From Marinobacter lutaoensis (GTDB taxonomy: Bacteria > Pseudomonadota > Gammaproteobacteria > Pseudomonadales > Oleiphilaceae), in contig NZ_MSCW01000002.1 in NCBI RefSeq assembly GCF_001981305.1, positions 1-64,000 of the forward strand: a stretch of DNA of 64,000 bases, given 5' to 3'. A program made the translations under genes and the position numbers. Positions 15,801 to 25,414 of this stretch are shown piece after piece. Position 1 is the first letter of the stretch; each line of letters starts with the position of its first letter. The notes beneath the pieces are model-generated. The model searched no databases and had not been told where the DNA came from. It saw only the letters and a program-made list of their open reading frames with translations.

Positions 15801-17989
15801 AACAGCTGGGTGAACGAGAAACCGATGTTGAGGTAGGCGGTCCAGTCATCCTCAGTGTTGTAGGCCGCCGCGAGCTGCACCGGACCGAGGAAGGTGTCGA
15901 CACCGGCGAACAGGCTCCAGGATTTGAGGGTGTCATCCCAGCTCGCCTCGCCCAGCGACGGCCAGGCGTTGCCCGCCTCGAAACCGGCCCCAGCGAACCA
16001 GGGCCACAGGGGGCCGCCGAAACGCTGGCTGGCGTAAAGCGCGGCCATGGCGCCACTCTCGCCGGTGATCTGGCCCGGAGCATAGGCCGACAGGCGCCGG
16101 AATCCCCCCAGCCGCACATGGTTTTCCACCCCCGGCTCGCCGCGGGTAGCGCCTTCGGCGTACACCAGACCGGTCAGGGTGAAGCCACGCCAGCTTCCCG
16201 TTCCCAGCCCCATCGCGGTGACCGTGTCGAAATGCCGCTCCGAGCCCAGGTCCTCCCGCTCGAACCGGGCCTTCAGCCCGGCAAAGGCCCCGTCCGTCGG
16301 GAAAAAGGCGTCGTCCAGGGAATCGTGCACCAGGCGCAGCTGCACATTGCCCTGATGGATCGGATCGTCGGGCGCTACCGCCTGCCCCACCTGCTCATCC
16401 ACGGTGGCATAGCCCCGAGTATAGGTGGCCCGGACCTCGGCATTGCCCCCCAACTCCATGCCCAGACCCAGATCGGCGCTGCGGACGCTGACATCAACCT
16501 CGGCGACGCGGCGGCCGTCGTCGTCATAGACCCGGATGTCGTCACGGTTGTACTCACCACCGAGTACCAGAAAGCGATCGTAGCCGTACCCCAGCGGCTG
16601 ATACCACTGGGTTCTGGCCCAGGGCTGGGTGCCCAGCTGCACACCGGTGTGCCACTCGCCCCCCAGCCGGTTGAGTTCCGTCATGCGCACCGCCGAGGCG
16701 ATGTTGAAACGGGTGTCGCCATTAAAGTTGTCCTCGTAACTGAGGCCGAAAGACAGATAGTTGGGGCCCCAGCTCTTCTCCTTGAGCCGAATCGTCAGAA
16801 CGGTGCCCTCCGGCGAGGGCGACAGGGCGTAGGACACGGTTTCGTAATAACCCAGGCCATAGATCCGCTTAAGGTCGGCTTCCAGCCTGGCCACATCCAG
16901 GGGTGCACCGATCCGCTGGCCGATGCGCTCCCGGATGAACTCACGGGCCAGACTGCCACCGCCTCTAACGTCGATCCGTGCCACCGGGCCACTGCCGTAG
17001 GCCCGGGACGAGAGTTTCGCCTTGTAGGCGGTCCAGGCGACCCGGGACACCTGAAACCGACTGAGCTCGACGGCGTGCTCCCGGGCCGCCGAGGCGCCCA
17101 GTTCAAACAGCATCGGCGCCTGATAAAAATCCGCCGATGTGAGCCCCTGCAGGTCGGGCCGGATCAGAACATCCCGATCGCCCAGCTGCGCCAGCTGCTG
17201 GTCGGTGTTGCGGCGGGTCAGCAGGGTGGTGAGTTGGCCGAGCACCGAGAACGCTTCTTTCAGCTTTTCCGCGTCCAGCAACGGATCGGTAATGTCCACT
17301 GCGATCACCACGTCAGCGCCCAGCGACCGGGCCACACTGATGGGCAGATTGTTGGCGATGCCGCCATCCACCAGCAGCCGTCCCTGACGCTCCACCGGCG
17401 CGTAGACCCCGGGAATGCTCATGCTGGCGCGAATCGCCTCGGCCAGGCTGCCGTCACCGATCACCACCTGCTCGCCGGTGGCCAGGTCCGTTGCCACCGC
17501 CCGGAACGGAATCGCCAGCTTGTCAAAATCCTCCACCAGGGCTGCGCTGTGGGTCAGTTCATTGAGAATGAAGCCAAGGTTCTGGCCCGCCACGATGCCG
17601 CCGCCCACGTGCAGCCCGTCGGCGCGGATGCCTAGCCCCGGCACCACCGGAAAGCGGCGCTCGTCCTGTTTCCGGCGTACCGGTTTGTAGACCCGGCCGG
17701 GGTCGTCACGGAAACTGGACAGCCAGTCCATGTTGATGAAGCGCTGCTCGATCTCCGCCACCGACATGCCGGAGGCATACAGGGCCCCCACCGCCGACCC
17801 GGCACTGGTGCCCACCACCACGTCGACCGGGATGTGCATCTCCTCCAGGACCCGCAGCACCCCGACATGGGCCATGCCCTTGGCGCCGCCGCCACTGAGG
17901 ACCAGGCCGATGGTCGGCCGCTCCGCCGCCTCCTGCCCGGACACGGACAGTGGCAGCCACAGGCACAGCGCCAGCAACAGCCGTTTCAT
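15794..17989 (-). CDS. Patatin-like phospholipase with POTRA and outer-membrane barrel (PlpD-like, type Vd)
   Basis: A 731-residue protein in the order signal peptide (1-18), patatin domain (about 25-310), POTRA-like domain (about 330-410), Omp85/BamA-type barrel to the end. Catalysis: oxyanion loop GGGAKG (33-38), nucleophile in GTSAGS (Ser62), dyad Asp in DGG (Asp208). The last residues FSFTQLFY end in an aromatic, the BAM recognition pattern. This is the layout of Pseudomonas PlpD, a type Vd autotransporter that puts a lipase on or outside the cell. The ATG at 17989 has GGAGGT six bases upstream; the open frame extends far beyond it without family similarity. Confidence 0.92.
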   Translation of the reverse strand: MKRLLLALCLWLPLSVSGQEAAERPTIGLVLSGGGAKGMAHVGVLRVLEEMHIPVDVVVGTSAGSAVGALYASGMSVAEIEQRFINMDWLSSFRDDPGRVYKPVRRKQDERRFPVVPGLGIRADGLHVGGGIVAGQNLGFILNELTHSAALVEDFDKLAIPFRAVATDLATGEQVVIGDGSLAEAIRASMSIPGVYAPVERQGRLLVDGGIANNLPISVARSLGADVVIAVDITDPLLDAEKLKEAFSVLGQLTTLLTRRNTDQQLAQLGDRDVLIRPDLQGLTSADFYQAPMLFELGASAAREHAVELSRFQVSRVAWTAYKAKLSSRAYGSGPVARIDVRGGGSLAREFIRERIGQRIGAPLDVARLEADLKRIYGLGYYETVSYALSPSPEGTVLTIRLKEKSWGPNYLSFGLSYEDNFNGDTRFNIASAVRMTELNRLGGEWHTGVQLGTQPWARTQWYQPLGYGYDRFLVLGGEYNRDDIRVYDDDGRRVAEVDVSVRSADLGLGMELGGNAEVRATYTRGYATVDEQVGQAVAPDDPIHQGNVQLRLVHDSLDDAFFPTDGAFAGLKARFEREDLGSERHFDTVTAMGLGTGSWRGFTLTGLVYAEGATRGEPGVENHVRLGGFRRLSAYAPGQITGESGAMAALYASQRFGGPLWPWFAGAGFEAGNAWPSLGEASWDDTLKSWSLFAGVDTFLGPVQLAAAYNTEDDWTAYLNIGFSFTQLFY

Positions 17990-18017
17990 GGCTGACCTCC
18001 GTTGCCCCGGCATCGGT

Positions 18018-18608
18018 TCAGGAGGACGTGTCCTCGTCCACCAGGGACAGGTGCGACGTGTCGGGCACGATGGGCGGGGGTGTCGGCCGGGAGACCCCCA
18101 GGTCGGAGCCGGCAGGAGCCAAACTCCACGCCTCCAGATGCTGGAACATCGGCTCTTCCACCGTCCTGGGCTCGACCAGGGTAACGCCCACCGGATCCAG
18201 GCGCAGGTGGCTGCCGGCCAGAATGCTGTCCACCTTATCGCCGGCCACCGGCAAGCGCTCACCGGGCTCAACCTCCGGCGCCGCCGGGACGTCGTCCGGG
18301 GCCTGGGACGCCGGTTCGGCCGACGCCGCCCCGAGCGCCGCCGGCCGGGGTTGCACGGGCTCCGGCCGGGTCGGAGGCTCGCTGCCGGGCATGGGTTGGA
18401 CATAGGCCACCAGGCCATGCCGGTTCAGCACCGCGCGGTACTTCTCAGCCTGCGCCTGTTCCAGCTTGTTGCGCAACACCACCGGCTGGCCGCTGAACAT
18501 GCGCTCGACCTGCTCCACCGATGCCTTGAACAGCGCCCTGGCGTTGTTGCGGGCCACCTGCACATCGGTACCCGGAACACACTCGCCCTTGAACACCAGC
18601 TGATACAT
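18018..18608 (-). CDS. Small protein with DUF805-associated N domain and Pro-rich tail
   Basis: A 196-residue protein. Residues 1-70 (MYQLVFKGECVPG through FSGQPVVLRNKLEQAQAEKY) form the compact alpha/beta module often found in front of DUF805 or zinc-ribbon tails and recalling a SPOR/L7-C-like fold. The rest is Pro/Ala/Glu-rich and likely disordered, with a short conserved-looking block PVAGDKVDSILAGSHLRLDP near 130-149. It has no signal peptide or membrane span. The ATG at 18608 has GGGAGGGG upstream. It ends 28 bases before the type Vd patatin, so the two are probably cotranscribed. Function unknown. Confidence 0.75.
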   Translation of the reverse strand: MYQLVFKGECVPGTDVQVARNNARALFKASVEQVERMFSGQPVVLRNKLEQAQAEKYRAVLNRHGLVAYVQPMPGSEPPTRPEPVQPRPAALGAASAEPASQAPDDVPAAPEVEPGERLPVAGDKVDSILAGSHLRLDPVGVTLVEPRTVEEPMFQHLEAWSLAPAGSDLGVSRPTPPPIVPDTSHLSLVDEDTSS

Positions 18609-18755
18609 GACCTTCCCCTCCCTTACATGGCCATAGTGGCAATCATAGTGGATGCACGCGCCCCCGGCAGCCGCCACGACCCGGCCTGGCCATGCAAACA
18701 ATTGAAAAATTCACCCGCGAAGGCGCGCAAAACACGACAGACTCTGCAATAATTC

Positions 18756-18786
18756 AATGTAACGAACCGTTACTCTTGGTTACATT
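18756..18786. promoter_or_regulatory. Candidate operator: overlapping GTAAC palindromes
   Basis: AATGTAAC (18756-18763) and GTTACATT (18779-18786) are perfect inverted repeats; inside them GTAACG-AAC-CGTTAC (18759-18773) is a second perfect palindrome. The cluster lies 24 bases before the ATG of the exported protein at 18810 and would overlap a possible -35/-10 (TGTAAC, 17 bases, TACATT). This is the geometry of a repressor site, for example a TetR-like dimer pair. Confidence 0.5.
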
Positions 18787-18809
18787 ATGCACAATCCGGA
18801 GCCGAGACC

Positions 18810-19172
18810 ATGACACCCCGCCCCCTACCTTCCCTTGCCCTGGCCGCGTTGTTGGGCAGTCCCTTCGCCCATGGCGAGAACATCGACGTGCTGATGAGCC
18901 AGGTGTTCCCGAAAGAGCAGGCCACCTACATCGGCTATGAGAGCGTGGAGCGGGAAGACATTCCGGCCACCACCAACATCGAGCGCAAATACCTGATCGT
19001 CGACTTCCGCTTCGCCACCGGCGAGCCGGCCGAGGAGCTGCTGCAGGCCAGTGTTCACAAAGTCTGCATGACCCTGTTGCGTGACCAGGACCTGATCCGC
19101 CGGCTGTCCCAGTCCGGCTACGACATGGTTTCGGTCGCCTTCGACCGCCGCTCCCAGTTCGACTGCCTCTGA
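18810..19172 (+). CDS. Small exported protein, unknown function
   Basis: A 120-residue protein with a likely Sec signal (LPSLALAALLGSPFAHG, cleavage near residue 22). The mature part of about 98 residues has no repeat or lipobox and two cysteines (in KVCMTLL and at FDCL), which could form a disulfide in the periplasm. I do not recognise the family. The ATG follows a GGAG at moderate spacing. The gene stands behind a strong palindromic operator candidate and converges on a BvgS-like sensor kinase, ending eight bases before its stop, so a role linked to that sensor is possible but unproven. Confidence 0.7.
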   Translation: MTPRPLPSLALAALLGSPFAHGENIDVLMSQVFPKEQATYIGYESVEREDIPATTNIERKYLIVDFRFATGEPAEELLQASVHKVCMTLLRDQDLIRRLSQSGYDMVSVAFDRRSQFDCL

Positions 19173-19179
19173 GCCAGCC

Positions 19180-21972
19180 TCAGGCCTGGCGACCCAGCAG
19201 CTTGGGGAAGGCTTCCAGGGCGCTGTTGACGGCATCCAGGTTGAACGCCTCGACATCCGCCAGCAACTTCTCGCCGTAGCGCACCACCGAGGGCGAGCGA
19301 TGCCGCTGGCCCCAGGCAATCACCCGCCGGGCGAAGTCCTTCATCTGCTCGGGGTCGCCACTCTCGCGAACCACTTCCCATTCGTCACCGAAGTCCCGGC
19401 CCAGCTGCTCCCGCAGCCAGCCACGCTCGGCCATGCTGAGGGTCTGGGCCAGCAAGCGCTCCTCTTCCTTCGGCGCGCCCTCGTCTCCGGCCTCCTCGCC
19501 CGTCGCCTCCACCCGAGGCAGAGTCACCGTGAAGGTGGAGCCCTGCCCGGGCTCACTTTCCACCGACAGTTCCCCGCCCATCATACGCACCAGCTTGCGG
19601 CTGATCGCCAGCCCCAGCCCGGTACCACCGTAGCGTCGGGTGTTCTGCCCTTCCTGCTGCTCGAAGGCCTCGAAAATGCGGTCCTGCTGATCCTTGGGGA
19701 TGCCGATACCGGTGTCCTTCACCGTTACCACCAGCCGGTAACTCTGGCGGTCGGGGTGGCTGTCGCCGCCGCCCCCATCCGGCGTGTCGAGACGGGTGGC
19801 CTTGGCCCGTACCGTTACCCCGCCTTCGTGCGTGAACTTGATGGCATTGCCGACCAGATTGAACAGCACCTGCCGCAGGCGTGTCTCGTCCAGCACCATC
19901 GCCGCCGGCATCTTGGAGTCGACACTCACTTCCAGGGTGATACCCTGCTCCCGCGCGCGCAGGTCGAAGATATGGCGGACATCGCCCAGCAGCCGACGTA
20001 CCGACACCGGCGCATAGTCCAGGCGCATCTTGCCGGCTTCGATCTTGGATAGGTCCAGAATGTCGTTGATCAGCATCAGCAGGCTGCGGCTGCCGGCACG
20101 AATAGCGTCCAGATAGTTCCGCTGCTGCGGGTCGGTGACGCAGTTGCTGAGCAGATCGCTGTAACCGATGACCGCGTTCATCGGTGTGCGGATTTCATGG
20201 GACATGTTGGCCAGGAATTCGCTTTTGGCCCGGTTCGCGGCCTCCGCTTCCCGGGCCAGCCGCTCGGCCTCCAGTTTGGCCGCCCGGAGTTCGTCCTCGC
20301 TGCGGCGTAGGGCGTTCTCGGACCGAATCCGTTCGTCCACCTCCCGCGACAGCTTACGGTTCCAGTACAGGAAGATCAGAACCACCATCACCGCGATCAG
20401 CACCACCCGGCGCACCACGGTGTAATCGGTATCCTGTTCGATGTCCAGGTGGATCCAGCGGTTGTAGATGGCCTCGGTCTCGGTGGAGTCCAGGCTCGCC
20501 AGGGCCTTGTTCAGGATCCGGTGCAGCTCCGGCCGGTCCTTGCGGACCGCCAGCCGCAGGTCATACTGATAGGGCGTGATGCTGGTAATTCTCAGGTTGG
20601 ACAGGCCCAGTTTCGCCACCGTGTAGCTGACCGCCGGGATGTGCGTCACCATGACGTCCAGATCGCCGTTGGACAGCGCCAGCAGGCCCTCCTCGACATC
20701 CTGGACCGGATACAGGTTGAGGTTCGGGTGGTTGATCAGCAGGTAGTCGTAGGCGGCATGGCGGTTGACCACGCCGACCCGTTCCTGCCGCAGTTCCCGC
20801 AGGTCACCGATGAAACGGCCGTCGTCACGGATGGCCAGGGCGATGGGCACCGTCAAATAGGCCCGGGAAAACAGGAACTCGTCCTCGGTACGCGGGGTCC
20901 GGGACAGGCCCGGCAGGATATCCACCTCACCCGAGGCCAGCTTCTGCTCGGCGGTGCTGCGGCTGTCCACCAGAATACGGCTGAAACGAACGCCGAGCTG
21001 GGTTTCCAGGCGCGTCATCAGGTCCGCCACCAGCCCCGTGGGACGGCCGTCCTGGGCAAACTCGAACGGAGGCCAGTCGGCCCGGAACGCCACCCGCAGG
21101 TTCGGGTTACGCTTGAGCCACTCGACATCCGCCACCGACAGCGACAGGCCATTCCGCTCCAGCCCCGGAACGTCCGACTGCAGCCAGGACTGGCGGATCA
21201 CCCGGTGCTCGGTGTGGCTGATCGCGGCGATGGCACTGTCCAACACCTCGAACAAGCGCTGCCTGTCCGCCGGGACCTGCAGCACCACGTCCACGGGCTT
21301 TTCCTCCAGCAGACGCGCCAGCCCAATACCACTGATCATGGCGGACTGCAGGTAATCTGACACCACCGGCACCGGCCCGACGAACGCATCGGCCTGGCCG
21401 GAGAGCACCCGACTGATGGCCTCACCCACCCCGGACACCGGCACCGGTTCGAAGTCTTCCACCGGGTCCAGCATGGCAAACTGGTTGGCATCGCCGTCGA
21501 TGATGGCGACCTGAGCGCCCTCAAGATCCGCCAGCGACTGAATGGCCGAATCGCCAGCGCTGACGAACAGGCCGTAAGTGAGTGTCATCAGGGGCTGGGT
21601 ATAGGCAACGCCCTCCGGCATCCGGGTACCGGCGGCGTGGGTCGTCAGCAGCACGTCCGGCTGCGGCCGGTCCGGCTCGGCCCGGCCCTGGTCATCGACC
21701 ACCACCGGCTGCACCGGTATGCCGAGCTTATCCGACAGGCGCGCCAGATAGTCGATGTAGGTGCCGGCCAGCATGCCGCTGCCGGTGTCGAACACCAGCG
21801 GCACCTGGCCCGCCCGGACGCCGACCACGAAATGTTCCTGAGCCTGCAGCCAGGCCAGGTCCTCCTGCCCCAGCACCGGCGCCGGCGAAGGCTGGGGCGG
21901 GTCGGCCTGCACCGGCCCCAGGCCCGCCAGCACCAGGCTGACGATCAAGACAAGGCGAAGCACGAGCCTCAC
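19180..21972 (-). CDS. BvgS-like sensor histidine kinase with two periplasmic binding domains
   Basis: A 930-residue inner-membrane kinase: signal segment (1-23), two tandem family-3 solute-binding (Venus flytrap) domains at about 45-262 and 285-510, a single transmembrane helix (519-537), a coiled linker, HisKA with [15 protein letters not shown] (phospho-His592) and HATPase_c ([25 protein letters not shown]) ending near 815. The last about 115 residues are helical and resemble a C-terminal Hpt-like bundle without the usual HxxKG phosphosite. Unlike BvgS there is no receiver domain and no response regulator gene beside it. Start is GTG at 21972 after GAGGG. Confidence 0.9.
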   Translation of the reverse strand: MRLVLRLVLIVSLVLAGLGPVQADPPQPSPAPVLGQEDLAWLQAQEHFVVGVRAGQVPLVFDTGSGMLAGTYIDYLARLSDKLGIPVQPVVVDDQGRAEPDRPQPDVLLTTHAAGTRMPEGVAYTQPLMTLTYGLFVSAGDSAIQSLADLEGAQVAIIDGDANQFAMLDPVEDFEPVPVSGVGEAISRVLSGQADAFVGPVPVVSDYLQSAMISGIGLARLLEEKPVDVVLQVPADRQRLFEVLDSAIAAISHTEHRVIRQSWLQSDVPGLERNGLSLSVADVEWLKRNPNLRVAFRADWPPFEFAQDGRPTGLVADLMTRLETQLGVRFSRILVDSRSTAEQKLASGEVDILPGLSRTPRTEDEFLFSRAYLTVPIALAIRDDGRFIGDLRELRQERVGVVNRHAAYDYLLINHPNLNLYPVQDVEEGLLALSNGDLDVMVTHIPAVSYTVAKLGLSNLRITSITPYQYDLRLAVRKDRPELHRILNKALASLDSTETEAIYNRWIHLDIEQDTDYTVVRRVVLIAVMVVLIFLYWNRKLSREVDERIRSENALRRSEDELRAAKLEAERLAREAEAANRAKSEFLANMSHEIRTPMNAVIGYSDLLSNCVTDPQQRNYLDAIRAGSRSLLMLINDILDLSKIEAGKMRLDYAPVSVRRLLGDVRHIFDLRAREQGITLEVSVDSKMPAAMVLDETRLRQVLFNLVGNAIKFTHEGGVTVRAKATRLDTPDGGGGDSHPDRQSYRLVVTVKDTGIGIPKDQQDRIFEAFEQQEGQNTRRYGGTGLGLAISRKLVRMMGGELSVESEPGQGSTFTVTLPRVEATGEEAGDEGAPKEEERLLAQTLSMAERGWLREQLGRDFGDEWEVVRESGDPEQMKDFARRVIAWGQRHRSPSVVRYGEKLLADVEAFNLDAVNSALEAFPKLLGRQA

Positions 21973-22065
21973 TGGATATCCCTCGCAAGTCCACTAGAGT
22001 TCAAGGCACAATACCCGCAAACGTCGCAGCTTTTTGTTGCGCAATCACGATGAGGAGCGCCTGCC

Positions 22066-22299
22066 ATGGATACCAGCAAACACACCCTGACCACCCTGTT
22101 CAAGCAGCTGGGCCTGCCCTGTGACGAAGCGTCGATTCAGGACTTCATCAGCCGGCACTCGCCCCTGCCCCGGGACATCGCCCTGCAGGACGCCCCCTTC
22201 TGGTCGGACAGTCAGTCCCACTTTCTGGAAGAGGGCCTCGAAGAAGACAGCGACTGGGCCGAGATTATCGACGAACTGGACGCACGGATGCGAGCCTAG
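22066..22299 (+). CDS. DUF2789 family protein
   Basis: A 77-residue acidic cytoplasmic protein matching DUF2789 along its whole length: HTLTTLFKQLGLPCDEASI at the start, then HSPLPRDIALQDAPFWSDSQ and the acidic end EDSDWAEIIDELDARMR. Members are found in Pseudomonas and Marinobacter relatives; function is unknown. GAGGAGCG precedes the ATG. The stop overlaps that of the convergent diguanylate cyclase gene by four bases. Confidence 0.88.
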   Translation: MDTSKHTLTTLFKQLGLPCDEASIQDFISRHSPLPRDIALQDAPFWSDSQSHFLEEGLEEDSDWAEIIDELDARMRA

Positions 22300-23681
22300 G
22301 CGATCGCTGTCCGGCTCTGGTTACGCCCCGCGCCCTTGGCCTCGTATAACGCCTGGTCGGCCCGGTTGAACACGCTCGTCTCCGAGTCGCCCGGGCGGAA
22401 CGCCGCCAGGCCGGCGGACAGGGTCACGCGGACCGGCTGCCCGCTGAAGTGGAACGGCAGCCGGCCGATGTGCGCTCGCAGGTTTTCCACCACCTCCAGG
22501 GCATCCTCCACCGACGTCTCCGGCAGCAGCACCACAAACTCCTCACCCCCGTAGCGGGCAATGAAATCGGTCGACCGCAACCGTTCGAGCATTTCCCGCG
22601 CCACCAGTTGCAGCACCCGGTCCCCGGCCTTGTGGCCGAAGGAGTCGTTGACCCGTTTGAAATAGTCGATGTCCAGCACCGCCACGGTCAGCGGATGCCG
22701 ATAGCGCTGCCACCGGTTGAATTCGAACACCAGCCGTTCCTGCCATGCCTCGCGGTTCGGCAACTGGGTCAGCAGATCGGTCATGGCCCGGAGGCGTTCA
22801 CGGTTGACCTGCTCCTGCATCTGCTCGGAATGGGTCTCCAGGGCTGCAATTTTTTCCTGCATGGCCTCCAGCTGCTCCGCCAGAATCCGCTCCCGTTCCG
22901 ACTCCCGCCGGCAAAACCGGTCCAGCACCCGGGCGATGGCTTCCAGGTGCTGCCCCACCGAGGTCCGCAGCTGACCGATGTCCTCGGTGCCCGCGAGCAC
23001 CTTCTGGGCCTGTTGCAGCTCAGCCCGGATTTCCCGGTCCAGGGCCTCGGTTTCATCGGCGCGGCCATTCTGCACTTCGGCCTGCGCCCGGAAGTGCTGG
23101 CGCAGGACCTCCAGGCGCTCGTCCAGGCGCCGCAGGAACGCCTCGAACTCACGCTTGCTGCGGGTCACCGCCGCCACCACCAGGTCCGCCACCCGGTTCA
23201 ACCCCTCCCGCAGCACGTCCCAGTCCTCGCTGGACAGCAACGCCTGCTGCAGGCGCCGGGCCTCGGCCTCGGCGGTGGGTTCCAGGGCGACCTGGCTGAG
23301 CAGCTGGCCGATCAGCTGTCCCACCCGGCGGGCGATCCGCAGGCGGTGGCTCTTGTCATCCAGCTCTGCCGACGCCGCCCCCGCGGTTCCGCTGTCCGGC
23401 GTCGGAGATGCTTCGCCTCGGTCGTCCAGCAGCGCGATCTGGCGGTCGATTTGTTCCTGCAACTCGCGCCAGGCGTCGACATCAACATGCTTCTTGCGCA
23501 GATCCTTACGAATCCGGGCCAGCAGCCGGTCCAGCTCCGGGGTCTGTCCTTCTGAGGCCAGACTGGTCCGCACCAGCATCCGCTCCAGGGTGTTGCGCTC
23601 AGACTGCCACTGCTTTTCCCGGACGTCTGCCTTTTCGATTTCCTGAAGGTATTTCTCCTTCCAGGAAGGATTCGCTGCCAT
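22296..23681 (-). CDS. Diguanylate cyclase with long coiled-coil N domain
   Basis: A 461-residue soluble protein. Residues 1-290 are mostly charged helices with heptad character (SERERILAEQLEAMQEKIAA near the junction), so the protein probably dimerises or senses a signal through a coiled coil. The GGDEF domain (about 295-455) has the active site RYGGEEF and, five residues before it, the inhibitory I-site RSTD (RxxD), so the enzyme should be active and product-inhibited. No transmembrane segment is visible. The ATG at 23681 has GGAG upstream. It lies next to xerC on the same strand, 23 bases ahead of it in the reading direction being the gap to xerC's stop side. Confidence 0.92.
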   Translation of the reverse strand: MAANPSWKEKYLQEIEKADVREKQWQSERNTLERMLVRTSLASEGQTPELDRLLARIRKDLRKKHVDVDAWRELQEQIDRQIALLDDRGEASPTPDSGTAGAASAELDDKSHRLRIARRVGQLIGQLLSQVALEPTAEAEARRLQQALLSSEDWDVLREGLNRVADLVVAAVTRSKREFEAFLRRLDERLEVLRQHFRAQAEVQNGRADETEALDREIRAELQQAQKVLAGTEDIGQLRTSVGQHLEAIARVLDRFCRRESERERILAEQLEAMQEKIAALETHSEQMQEQVNRERLRAMTDLLTQLPNREAWQERLVFEFNRWQRYRHPLTVAVLDIDYFKRVNDSFGHKAGDRVLQLVAREMLERLRSTDFIARYGGEEFVVLLPETSVEDALEVVENLRAHIGRLPFHFSGQPVRVTLSAGLAAFRPGDSETSVFNRADQALYEAKGAGRNQSRTAIA

Positions 23682-23704
23682 GAGGCGCTCCGATGCGTCC
23701 TTGT

Positions 23705-24634
23705 TTATGGGTTCTTTCGTTTAGCATAGCGGCTGCGACGGGCCCTGGGGTGGCTCTCGTCGTACACCCGGGCCAGGTGCTGGAAATCCAGGTGAGTATA
23801 GACCTGGGTGGTGGCGATATCCGCGTGCCCCAGCAATTCCTGGACGGCACGGAGGTCGCCACTGGATTCCAGCAGGTGGCTGGCAAAGGAGTGCCGCAAC
23901 AGGTGCGGATGCAGCCGCTGGTCCGCTCCCTTGAGCCGGCCCCACCGGGCCAGTCGGGCCTGAACGCTACGCCGGCTCAGACGCTGGCCCTGACGGTTCA
24001 CGAACAGCGCCGGCTCCGACTCCGGCGCCAGGGCCGCGCGCACCGCCAGCCAGGCCGTCAGGGCAGCCAGGGCTTTGCGACCGACCGGCAGCAGCCGTTC
24101 CTTGTCGCCCTTGCCCAGTACCCGGACTTCCGCGCCCGCTAGATCGACCGACGACCGGTCCAGCCCCGCCAGTTCCGACAGCCGCAGACCGGACGAGTAC
24201 ATCAACTCGAACATGGCCAGGTCACGGACCTCCAGCGGGTCGTCCGGTGGCGCATCGAGCAGCTGGGCCAGCTGATCCACATCCGCCACCTTCGGCAGCC
24301 GCCGGCCACTCTTGGGCGCCCGTAGCCCCAGCGCCGGATTGTCCGACGCCTGCCGTTCCCGGACCAGGAACTGATAGAAACGACGGATCGCGGAGAGGTG
24401 CCGGGCGATACTGCGCCCGGACAGCCCTTCCCGACTCAGCCCGGCAACGTACCGACGCAGCTCGTGGTTATCCAGTTCCCGCCAGGTCCGCCGGCCTTCG
24501 CCGGCAAGCCAGTGGGCCAGCCGGGTCAGGTCCCGCCGGTAGTTGTCACAGGTATGGGGGGAGTAGCGTTTCTCGGACGCCAGGTGGCGGAGAAAATCCG
24601 CCAGCGGCGAGGACAGGGGGGCGGGAAGGTCCAT
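23705..24634 (-). CDS. xerC: Tyrosine recombinase XerC
   Basis: A 309-residue site-specific recombinase that resolves chromosome dimers at dif with XerD. The SAM-like N domain is followed by the catalytic domain with SSGLRLSELAGL (Arg), GKGDKERLLP (Lys), HLLRHSFASHLL (HxxR), LLGHADIATTQVYTHL (His, then catalytic Tyr). It follows DUF484 by 16 bases in the dapF-DUF484-xerC order conserved across gammaproteobacteria. This is the housekeeping recombinase, not a mobile-element integrase. Confidence 0.95.
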   Translation of the reverse strand: MDLPAPLSSPLADFLRHLASEKRYSPHTCDNYRRDLTRLAHWLAGEGRRTWRELDNHELRRYVAGLSREGLSGRSIARHLSAIRRFYQFLVRERQASDNPALGLRAPKSGRRLPKVADVDQLAQLLDAPPDDPLEVRDLAMFELMYSSGLRLSELAGLDRSSVDLAGAEVRVLGKGDKERLLPVGRKALAALTAWLAVRAALAPESEPALFVNRQGQRLSRRSVQARLARWGRLKGADQRLHPHLLRHSFASHLLESSGDLRAVQELLGHADIATTQVYTHLDFQHLARVYDESHPRARRSRYAKRKNP

Positions 24635-24650
24635 GGTCGGTCCGGTGCGC

Positions 24651-25397
24651 TCAGTGAGCCCGTTCCTCCGTCGCCGGGCCCGGTGTGGCGGCCATGTGCT
24701 TGAGCAGCATCGGGGGCAGCAGGCGGCTCAGGGTGTCGCTGATGTAGGTCAGGAACAGGGAGCCCATGCTCTGGTCGAAGTACCCCGGCTGGCAGCTGCC
24801 CACCGCGAAAACACCGATCAGCCCTTGGTGACGCAAGGGCACCAGGGCCACCGAGGCCACCGGATCCTGCCGGTCGGGGAACAGGAAGGCGCGTTCCTCA
24901 TCCCGGAACTGGCCGCAGACGGCTCGTTCGGAGTCCAGCAGCCGTCCCAGCCGCGCCCGCGCGCTGTCTGGACTGACCACCCGCAGCGCGCCCTGGCAGG
25001 TGCCGGCCGCCGGAGCGTCCATGAACAGCAGCACCGCGGCCGCGTCCAGGCCGAAATCGCCGCGGATGCTGTCGTCAATCGCCGCCGCAGCCTCGCTCAG
25101 GGAGCGGGCCTCAATGACCTGCAGCAGCAGCCGCTTGCTCTTTTCGAACAGGCGGTCGTTATGTCGGGCGATGGACACCAACTCCACCAGCTCCCGGCGC
25201 AGGGTGTCCCGTTGCTCACGGAACAGGTGGACTTGGCGTTCCACCAGGGAAATCGCGCGACCGCTTTCATGGGGCAAGGTCAGGCTGCGCAGCAGCTCAT
25301 CCTGGCCCAGGAAGAAGTCAGGGTGGGCTCTCAGGTAGTCCGCCACCTGTTCCGGGGTAAGTTCGTCGGCCTTCTTGCGGGCCGTTGAGTCTGTCAT
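24651..25397 (-). CDS. DUF484 family protein
   Basis: A 248-residue GAF-like cytoplasmic protein of the DUF484 family, which nearly always sits between dapF and xerC. The N-terminal hallmark LTPEQVADYLRAHPDFFLGQ and the central RHNDRLFEKSKRLLLQVIEA segment are present. The function of the family is not established. The ATG at 25397 follows AGGAGA at good spacing; the frame is open upstream but runs into the dapF reading region. Confidence 0.92.
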   Translation of the reverse strand: MTDSTARKKADELTPEQVADYLRAHPDFFLGQDELLRSLTLPHESGRAISLVERQVHLFREQRDTLRRELVELVSIARHNDRLFEKSKRLLLQVIEARSLSEAAAAIDDSIRGDFGLDAAAVLLFMDAPAAGTCQGALRVVSPDSARARLGRLLDSERAVCGQFRDEERAFLFPDRQDPVASVALVPLRHQGLIGVFAVGSCQPGYFDQSMGSLFLTYISDTLSRLLPPMLLKHMAATPGPATEERAH

Positions 25398-25414
25398 CGT
25401 GTTCTCCTGAGCTG

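Noticed and set aside
15422..17635. 737-codon plus-strand open frame opposite the patatin gene
   Set aside because: Antisense shadow of the patatin and GntR genes; translation is low-complexity and Arg/Pro/Gly-rich.
17990..18418. N-terminal extension of the patatin gene over the upstream gene
   Set aside because: The extension is an Arg/Pro-rich shadow of the 18018-18608 gene in another frame; the ATG at 17989 has an ideal ribosome site and signal peptide.
23705..24634. Tyrosine recombinase taken as sign of an integrated element
   Set aside because: Sequence and its dapF-DUF484 context identify housekeeping XerC; no attachment repeats or phage genes are nearby.
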